Shown here: piece after piece, positions 62,040-64,000 of the stretch | Numbering within the stretch: position 1 is the stretch's first letter | Layout of the letters: the number at the start of each line of letters is the position of its first letter | DNA from: Ypsolopha sequella | Taxonomy: Eukaryota; Arthropoda; Insecta; Lepidoptera; Ypsolophidae | Direction: 5' to 3' | Length of the DNA stretch: 64,000 nt | NCBI GenBank assembly: GCA_934047225.1 | Contig: OW203989.1 | Coordinates: 12,747,977 to 12,811,976, forward strand | Translations under genes and position numbers: made by a program | The notes under the pieces: model-generated | What the model was told of the DNA's origin: nothing | Seen by the model: the letters and a program-made list of their open reading frames with translations, nothing else | The model's database searches: none

Positions 62040-64000
62040 TTAAGTCGGTAAACCATATCTGTTTACCGGTTTTCTGACGCGGACTGGGTGAGTCCTCTCC
62101 CGTTCCCCACTATCTAGCCCTGCCCCCGCGGGTGTCAGGTCCGGCGAGCGAGTCGCGGGCGCAAGTGACGTCATCTCGCTCAACCGAGGCTCGCCCGCCG
62201 GGGTCGCCACTCCTGCGTGCTCCACCCCGCCCGCGGACACCTCGGTCAACTCGCGACACGAGCTTGCCGCCGCCGAGACAGGTGCCTGCTCCGGTACGGT
62301 AGCAGGAGACTCCATTGGTGACTGAATCTGTTCCGGACAAATTACTGAACATCGAGATCGTCGTTTTAATTGATCGATATGCCTGTGTACTAAAGACCCT
62401 TCGGAAGTTTTCACTGCATAATCGGCCACGCCCGCACGACCTACGACCGACCCTTCGGTCCATTTACGCCCTGGCCTGTAATCACGGAACCATACCTGTT
62501 CGCCTGTCTGTACTTCTCTTGACGTACCACCCGAGTATTTAACCTGCCTTTCCTGTTCCTTTTGTACTTTCGCATTCCTGTCTGGTTTCAAATTGTCTAA
62601 CCTACTTCTCAAAGCCCGACCTTGCAGCAATTTAGCGGGACTGTCACCCGTGGTACTGTGCGGAGTATTATTATAATTGAGTAAATATCTACTGATAGCG
62701 ATATCCACTCGTTTTTGCTCGTGGGTGGCTTTCTTAATGACCCTCTTTATTATTTTAACTGCATTTTCAGCTGCTCCGTTCGAAGACGGATGAAAAGGTG
62801 GGGAAAACATGTGACGCACCCCATTGTTTTTTAAAAACTCCTGAAAAGCAAAGCTGGAAAAAGGTGGCCCATTATCGCTGACGCTGACTGGGATTCCCCA
62901 ACGGGCCCATGATTCACGCAATTTATCAATCGTACAGTCAGCCGTAGTCCTACCCATTTTATATACTTCGATCCATTTCGATCGTGCATCAATCGAAATG
63001 AGATAAACAATACCATCAATCGGACCCAGAAAATCTAAATGTATACGTTCGTAGGGTTGCACCGGCCATCGCCAGGGAGAGGGCGGTGCGGAGCGGGGCG
63101 CGGGGTCCACCGCCGCACACACCGAGCACTCGCGACACCTCCGCTCGATCTCTTCGTCTAACCCGGGCCACCACACGTAACTGCGGGCCATGGCTTTGGT
63201 CTTAGTTATGCCCATGTGTGCGTCATGTAATTCCCGTATCACTTCAGCCCTACACGACTCCGGAATAACTACACGATGTCCCCACATTACGCACCCTAAC
63301 TCTTCGTATAATTCTTTACTTCTATTTAGGTATGGTTTCAATTGTTCAATATCTACCGTCTCCGGCCAACCGTCCCTAATGAAACTAAGAACCCGACTTA
63401 ACATAGAATCACGGCTAGTATTTTGCCTAATACTCTCACTATTTAACAATAAAGCATCCGATGCGAAATGTAAATATGACTGTTCGGGTATTTCTTTTAT
63501 TTTTGTGTTATCGACCACCGGCAAACGTGATAACGCATCCGCGCTATTGTCACACGTGTTCACATACTGTATGTCGTAAACATACGCAGATAGGATAATA
63601 GACCATCGCACCATACGACTAGCAGCCATGGCGGGCACGCCTAATTTTGGACCAAAAATACTTACGAGCGGTTTATTATCGGTCCTCAATATAAAATGTC
63701 TTCCGTATAAATACTGATGAAATTTTTGCACCGAATATATGATCGCTAGAGCTTCCCTATGAATTTGCGAATAATTAGTTTCGGCCTCATTTAACTTGCG
63801 CGAAATATACGCGACCGGCCTGCTCGTCCGGCTGGCTGAGCACTCCGGCGACTCCGCGGCCCGACGCGTCACACGTGAGCACCAGAGGGCGCTGGGGATC
63901 GTAGTGCGTGAGAACTTCACTACTTAACAACAATTTTTTTACTTGTTTGACTGCCCGAGTGCATTCAGCACTCCAAAACCATGCTTTACCCTTTTTTAAC
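62040..64000 (-). pseudogene. pol: Ty3/gypsy pol: RNase H and integrase (frameshifted, runs off the window)
   Basis: From the window edge the - strand encodes the start of RNase H in one frame (LTHYDPQRPLVLTCDASGRG, LSQPDEQ), then a single-base frame change near 63,815 moves the reading to the frame of 63920-62040, which carries RPVAYISRKLNEAETNY and RTDNKPL. Integrase in that frame's numbering: zinc-binding H232, H235, C265, C268; catalytic Asp 296 (HLDFLGP), Asp 349 (VSDNG) and Glu 385 (NGAAENAV), a DD35E spacing; then a C-terminal domain (VWFRDYRPGRKW, HIDQLKRR) and a Ser/Pro-rich tail ending KPVNRYGLPT. No envelope gene follows. Integrase looks intact; the frameshift would uncouple it from upstream pol. 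Confidence 0.88.

Overview
This window looks like a repeat-dominated stretch of a lepidopteran (moth or butterfly) nuclear genome. The reasons are the AT-rich background, the absence of any recognisable single-copy host gene, insect-type BEL/Pao, Ty3/gypsy, CR1-like and P-like elements, and several short dispersed repeats of a kind common in Lepidoptera (tRNA-headed SINE, RTE-like 3' ends, GGTTCCGTAC-type repeats). The species cannot be named from the sequence. Almost everything that can be annotated is a mobile element or its remains.

The centrepiece is a nested set of transposons at 34473-52449. The outer layer is a BEL/Pao LTR retrotransposon on the + strand (34478-52444) with 342-bp LTRs that look identical, a 5-bp target duplication (ATGGT) and a primer-binding site matching the 3' end of tRNA-Tyr. 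It encodes Gag and an aspartic protease, but where reverse transcriptase, RNase H and integrase should be it has about 20 in-frame copies of an 87-bp (29-residue) repeat. A P-superfamily DNA transposon (37872-50041, transposase on the - strand, 22-bp terminal inverted repeats, 7-bp duplication CCTGCGT) interrupts its protease frame. The P-like transposase (THAP domain, DDE triad, one intron, about 854 aa) is in turn split by a second, structurally complete BEL/Pao element on the - strand (40017-46851, 465-bp LTRs that look identical, duplication GTACC, open 1780-codon Gag-Pol). A 5'-truncated CR1-like retroposon (38418-39696) sits at the transposase stop codon. Every reading frame resumes correctly on the far side of each insertion, so the order of events can be read directly.

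Left of the nest: 1-17 kb holds SINE copies, two long foldback palindromes (1572-2328 and 6865-7471), a frameshifted OTU-type cysteine protease relic (7531-8018) inside a segment bounded by inverted copies of a 400-bp repeat, and Lepidoptera-type dispersed repeats. 17.3-22.1 kb is a nearly full-length but decayed CR1-like retrotransposon on the - strand (PHD-finger ORF1; endonuclease/RT ORF2). 22-34 kb holds further dispersed repeats, a hAT-like MITE (25194-25453), a 12-unit 49-bp minisatellite (26749-27326) and LINE 3' tails.

Right of the nest: 52.5-60 kb is mostly unannotatable AT-rich DNA with one dispersed repeat and small hairpins. 60.1 kb has a short gag-like fragment. 61533-61720 is a 188-bp palindrome with a tRNA-like gene in its loop. 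The window ends inside a Ty3/gypsy pol region on the - strand (62040-64000) that carries a frameshift in RNase H.

All assignments come from reading motifs, frames and repeats by eye; no database search was possible.
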